DNA from: Phoronis australis
Taxonomy: Eukaryota; Phoronida; Phoronidae
Length of the DNA stretch: 64,000 nt
Assembly (NCBI GenBank): GCA_002633005.1
Contig: NMRA01000677.1
Location: 146,926 to 210,925, forward strand
Direction: 5' to 3'
The notes under the pieces are model-generated. The model did not search any database and had not been told where the DNA came from. It saw only the letters and a program-made list of their open reading frames with translations. Numbering within the stretch: the stretch's first letter is position 1; the number at the start of each line of letters is the position of its first letter. This document shows positions 59,801-64,000 of the stretch, piece after piece. The position numbers and the translations under genes were made by a program.

Positions 59801-60872
59801 ATTGAATCGTGTACTTGTTTTGTTTGACACCTTGTAATTTTGTGTATATCAAGAAGTACGAATTTGTGTGAAATGTGGGTGCAGCAACCCCCAAGCCAGC
59901 ATTTGTCAATAGATGGAGCAGTGTACTGCTGCATTTCTGAACATCAGCCAAACGGAATGTTTGAATATTATTTTCCAACCAATTGGAATGTCCATGATAT
60001 GAATATTAATTCGTTACCAAATGAGACATCATGCTATCTGGTCAATTTCAATTCACAGTGCCACCTCTCGTAGTAATTGAGGATTGTGAAATATTGATAT
60101 TCAAACCACTGTTATCCTAAGCTATCTCTGAATGTTGGTAGTAGTTCCTTATGTAATAGCAATATTTTCTAATGGTACATTATGTGCTCATTCTGGCCCC
60201 ACAGGTCCTGGTCCCAAAGGGTGTCGGTGTGACATCACACTAATTGAAATAAGTGTGATGTTAAGTGGCATAAATAGCAACAATTGGTTACTGGTGAATT
60301 TACGCACATGTAAATATCTGTAGTATCCAATTGTCTGTGGGATGACCAACTGTTATTAGAGGAAATCTGGTCGTGTAGATTATTTGATTCTGATGTTTTA
60401 GTTGGTTGATTTGGGAATTTAGTACCAGATATGTTGGATTCTTATAGAGCCATGCAGTTACTGAAACAATCCCTTGTTTCATAACAATGAGCAAACTTCT
60501 CCTTGGCAATTCGATGTTTAGTATATTGGTAAGGTCAACTGAAGTTCACTGCCTGGTTTTGTCCCCTCTGAGACCCACAAGAACATCGCTGTAATACCCA
60601 TTGATCAATATTAAAACTGCCATGTGCCTCATGACAATTTCATATCTAGTGAAGTTATCTCCAGTTTCCCAATCCTATGCTTATTGTGCGTATTGTTAAT
60701 TTCCTAATTATTTGATCATATCGGTTTTCTACATTTAATTTTCTTACCTTCATACAATAACAAATGTTAAATGTACCCTTGGCAATCATGTTTATTATAG
60801 ACAAGAACTAAAATTTCCCCTTGGGTAAAAGGTCCGCAGATGTAATGATTGTGACACCCTTACCTTTCACAG
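56862..60872. other. Head-to-head spacer, POLH and RRBP1-like gene
   Basis: The two genes point away from each other across about 4 kb, so promoters or 5' untranslated exons of both should lie here. The only regulatory-looking words are an ETS-type CGGAAGTG at 58207-58214 and, beside it, a GCGCCCTCTG block (58190) that is half a CTCF core. Frames up to 140 codons occur but show no family motif. No CpG-rich island is evident. Confidence 0.4.
58207..58214 (+). promoter_or_regulatory. ETS-like CGGAAGTG word
   Basis: Matches the GABP/ETS consensus found in many housekeeping promoters. It lies 1.35 kb upstream of the POLH start codon, 17 bases from a GCGCCCTCTG block. An 8-base word can be chance. 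Confidence 0.2.
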
Positions 60873-60881
60873 CTGCTGACC

Positions 60882-61086
60882 ATGGAGATTCAAGGCGTAG
60901 TGATTGGCGTGGTTATCGTCGTGAGTTCCGCCATTATTCTCTACTTGATCTCCCTCTGGGGGTTCAGAGAGAAAACTTACGACGAGGTGATCGCCGAACA
61001 ACGCCAACAGAATGAAGCGGCCCTAGCTAAGAGCCGAGTGGACAAGGATAAAAACAAGAAAAAGTTCAAGCATAAGAAAGGAAAAG
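60882..61086 (+). CDS. RRBP1: RRBP1-like coding exon 1
   Basis: Acceptor TTTCACAG before 60873, ATG at 60882, donor GTAGTT after 61086 (phase 1). Holds the signal anchor and basic segment. An untranslated first exon must lie upstream. Confidence 0.75.
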
Positions 61087-63778
61087 GTAGTTTTGAGATT
61101 TGAATAAACATGAGATTGGATTATTGGTGACTAGTACGGTTACAATATTATGTAATGGTCCTGAGCGTATGCAGTGAACTAATGCCAACTCGCCTAACGT
61201 TACCTGGCAAAAATCCCAGGTCGCCAAATGAAACGTGCTACTGTCACCTGTTCCATTTCTTCCCAAATATGCACAATTTACTGGGTATTGCAGTATACTT
61301 TACCCAAATGTGACGTATTGCCGCATCAGACGACGCAAGTGTGACGTTTTTCCCCTCATTTAACTGGGATCACAATGTCAACCCTCCGATAGCTTTTGAA
61401 ATTATTTACCCGAGTTCTTAACATATTCAGATATATTTCCGAGTTGTATTTTGGTTTCCTTACCATCAAAGAAGGCAGATATCAGAAACACGTGTTTCAT
61501 GGCCTAGCCTTGCCCGATTTTTTGCTGAATAATCCTCACTATTTTGTGTATGTGCTCGAATTTTTGAGTGGCAACTTGAGATTTTACGAGGTTGCCAAAC
61601 AAAATCTGAGGTCACATTGGCAACAAATCAAGCCCTTTGTGAACTTAGCCCATTTAATTCGAATATCAATGAAAGGAGTTAAAACTTGTCACACAATTTG
61701 TTTTTTCGTGTAAAATGTTTCCATGCTTTTCTTTTCTTACTCCCAGACTTTCATGGTAAAAATGGAGAACTGACTTCATTTGAAGCTGAATTAATGATTT
61801 AATGAAAAGAGGGGCCATAGGATGTATTGTATGAATGCTCCTCTACTGAAGGCATCACGCAATATCAGATTGCATTAAGAGGCTTTAAATTGACAGTTGA
61901 GATCAGAATTCATTGTGTTGGCAACATGAAAGTCTTGACATCTTGTGCTCGATGAAAGCTTTGTGTGTCCCCAATACAACTGAAGGGATACAAAAGCATT
62001 TATAAAGACTTAGTTGTGTTTTATCAATAGCTTGTGTTAACAAATGGCTGTCTATTAGGAATTGATTCACCAGTATTGAACTTTTGGGGAATTGGTATTG
62101 TAATTGGTAGAAAAAATATTTCATAGATTTTTGTTGATTAAACAATATACTGTAATTCTCCACACATTTCGCTCAAAAACAATTGCCAACATGATCATTA
62201 TTCCATTTTAAAGGCTGACTACCTTTTTGCAAATAATGACAATTTCACCAAATGTTGTTTTATATCTTCACACTCAAACGCATGTTTGTAATAGACTAAT
62301 ATTTTCTTTGTCTTAACAAAAGGGAATTTTACTTATCAGCCATGCTGTATACTAACTAAGTGTTTGTGCCAGTGGTTACTACACTTAAATTCATGATGCT
62401 CAAAAGTGTTTTAACGAGGACGAAATGTGCCACTGAGGATTCTTTACAAAAGCAAGTATACACAGAGTGCTTGTGTGTTCTGGTGTTTCATGTCGTTAAA
62501 AATCACTCAATTATCAATACTGGTCGCACACTGTGTGTGACACGTGTCACAAAGACCCTCATTAAAATCTATGTACATGCGATTTTTATGAATGGATTCT
62601 TCGCAATGATGTACAGTAACGACAAAAAGGTAGCATGTATTTCTACTCCATGTTGCTGTACTAATTCCAGAAATATTACATCTCTATCGTGCCGTGGATA
62701 AGATGAATTGATTTCTAAAATATTCCTCACTGCTATCCGTTCTTCTGAGACCATTGTCTAATTTTTTGCTTATACAATCGTGCATCTAAGCATTGTTGAG
62801 GAGTCGTGTTTGTTTTAAGTGATTCAAGCGCTGTTGATAGTCTGTAGTGAATCTTGAAATAGTGCATGTTTTGTCTATGGTTGATTTATTGGTTTAAATT
62901 GATTTTTATGAACCCTGTTGAATTTGCCATAGCATGTTTTGATGTGTACTCTTGATACCTAGATACCCTGGTTGTGCATTTTCAAAAAATGAGATATTTG
63001 TTTTAAAAAACATGAAATTCTTTTTTCCTATTCTATGAATTAGGAAATTACATTTTACTAATTTTGAAGTGATAAATAACATTAAAACGATCTCATGATT
63101 GCCTTACTTTTCTGTGAGCTATGCCTCAGCTTTGTTTTACCAATGACTTGCTGCACACTGTCTTCATTGTTTCTTAAAAGCTGAAAAAAACAGTGCCATG
63201 TTCAGAGATAATGAAAACTACGTGAACTTGTCTGCTGCATGACAGTCATGGATTATGCCCTTAATTTTTGGTAATTAAAAACCAAAAATATGAGAACTAT
63301 GGTCATAGTTAATCTCCTGAATTGTATTTGTTTTTCTGTTTTGGTCAGCACATATGCCAAATGGTGGGACCTCACGTTGTGGCAGGTAATTTTTAGCAAT
63401 TAATTTCGAATATATGAAACCTGTCTGCACTTGACTTTATTATCCTCAGGTAAATCTGACGAGTCGCCACCAGGTAGCGCTGCCGAACATGCNCCTCGCG
63501 TTGTGGCAGGTAATTTTTAGCAGTTAATTTCGAATATATGAAACCTGTCTGCACTTGACTTTATTATCCTCAGGTAAATCTGACGAGTCGCCACCAGGTA
63601 GCGCTGCAGAACATGCTGGTGGTGATTCTGAAAGTGAGCACAAGATGGTGGAGTACGAGCTGGAGCCGGAGGTGATCGAGCCAGCCGAAATCCACCCAGA
63701 GAAGGCTTTAAAGAAACTTAAGAAACAGCAGCAGCCCAAGCCAATACTGATGAATCGCGAAGAGAAGACCTACACAAG
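60882..63778 (+). CDS. RRBP1: p180/kinectin-family ER protein, 5' part
   Basis: Two exons encode the N-terminal 138 residues or so of a longer protein that leaves the window. Residues about 5-27 (start MEIQGVVIGVVIVV) form a membrane anchor. Then comes WGFREKTYDEVIAEQRQQ, which matches the juxtamembrane FSMKETSYEEALANQR of RRBP1/p180 and LFMKETLYDEVLAKQK of kinectin, and a Lys-rich cytosolic stretch (KDKNKKKFKHKKGKG). The ATG has a strong context (GACCATGG) and sits nine bases after an acceptor. Family members anchor in rough ER and bind ribosomes, microtubules or kinesin through a long coiled coil not included here. RRBP1 versus KTN1 cannot be decided; an invertebrate may have one ancestral gene. 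Confidence 0.68.
61202..61596 (+). repeat. Two members of a TTGCC/GTCGCC hairpin family
   Basis: ACCTGG-CAAAAATC-CCAGGT at 61202-61221 and GGCAACTT-11 bases-AGGTTGCC at 61570-61596 are short stems around an A/T-rich loop, each followed by AA. A relative lies at 56526-56553. They sit in the first RRBP1-like intron. Confidence 0.4.
63370..63616 (+). repeat. 123-bp direct duplication around a single N
   Basis: Bases 63370-63492 and 63494-63616 are the same 123-bp sequence with about three substitutions, separated by one N at 63493. The copied piece includes the intron end, the TCCTCAG acceptor and the first 43 bases of the RRBP1-like exon 2. This looks like two allelic contig ends placed side by side, not a real duplication. 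Confidence 0.85.
63574..63778 (+). CDS. RRBP1: RRBP1-like coding exon 2
   Basis: Acceptor TCCTCAG, donor GTAGAT; the leading GT completes Gly from exon 1. It encodes GKSDESPPGSAAEHAGG, an acidic EYELEPEVIEPAEIHPE and KKLKKQQQPKPILMN. A truncated duplicate of its acceptor and first 43 bases precedes it (see the repeat at 63370). Confidence 0.7.
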
Positions 63779-64000
63779 GTAGATATTGACGTGCCTAGAG
63801 CATCACAGTGTAGCTAGACATCGTTAGTCACATTGCACTCTGTTTACATAGTTTGCGCTCATCACAGAAAACTGGCGGAAAAACCTATAAATTTCACAAG
63901 GAAAAAATGATTTTGCAACCCGTATTGTGAGTTAATGCAAAAGTTTCTTCACGTCTGGTATTTTTGTAGGTGAAACAATTCGTGGAAACTCACAGTGTGA

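Overview
This window is animal nuclear DNA. It has spliced genes with GT-AG introns of several kilobases, an AT-rich background, and many decayed transposon-derived repeats. The proteins are bilaterian but diverged from their vertebrate counterparts. A dense load of short inverted-repeat elements, tRNA-derived repeats and a Penelope-like element suggests a marine invertebrate with a highly polymorphic genome, such as a non-vertebrate deuterostome or a lophotrochozoan. The phylum cannot be settled from the sequence alone.

Layout. 1-14.1 kb: no recognisable gene; a LINE 3' fragment, tRNA-like SINE pieces, two short inverted-repeat transposons and other repeats. 14.1-38.9 kb (+): a complete RASGRP-type Ras exchange factor, 16 coding exons joining without a frame break into 743 residues (REM, CDC25/RasGEF, two EF-hands, C1, C-terminal coiled coil). 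38.9-44.7 kb: tail-to-tail spacer holding a ~1.25 kb inverted-repeat DNA transposon. 44.7-56.9 kb (-): a complete DNA polymerase eta gene, 10 coding exons giving 811 residues, with the Y-family catalytic core, a UBZ ubiquitin-binding zinc finger and several PCNA-binding-like motifs. 56.9-60.9 kb: head-to-head spacer. 60.9-63.8 kb (+): the first two coding exons of a p180/kinectin-family (RRBP1-like) ER membrane protein that runs off the right edge.

The three genes have unrelated jobs: diacylglycerol/calcium-to-Ras signalling, translesion synthesis past UV damage, and rough ER organisation. Nothing suggests a functional cluster. The more unusual material lies between and inside them: a decayed duplicate of the EF-hand exon's acceptor in RASGRP, a TQT dynein-light-chain motif in its tail, repeated PIP-like boxes in pol eta, an inverted pair of repeats carrying a tRNA-like module next to sequence-divergent palindromes, a hairpin family with an apparent compensatory change, a short element with perfect 12-bp terminal inverted repeats and a 5-bp target duplication, and an allelic-looking 123-bp duplication around a single N, which is probably an assembly join.

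Exon borders were set by hand from splice consensus, reading phase and remembered family sequence. No transcript or database search supports them. I found no convincing new enzymatic system; the novelty is in repeats and gene fine structure.
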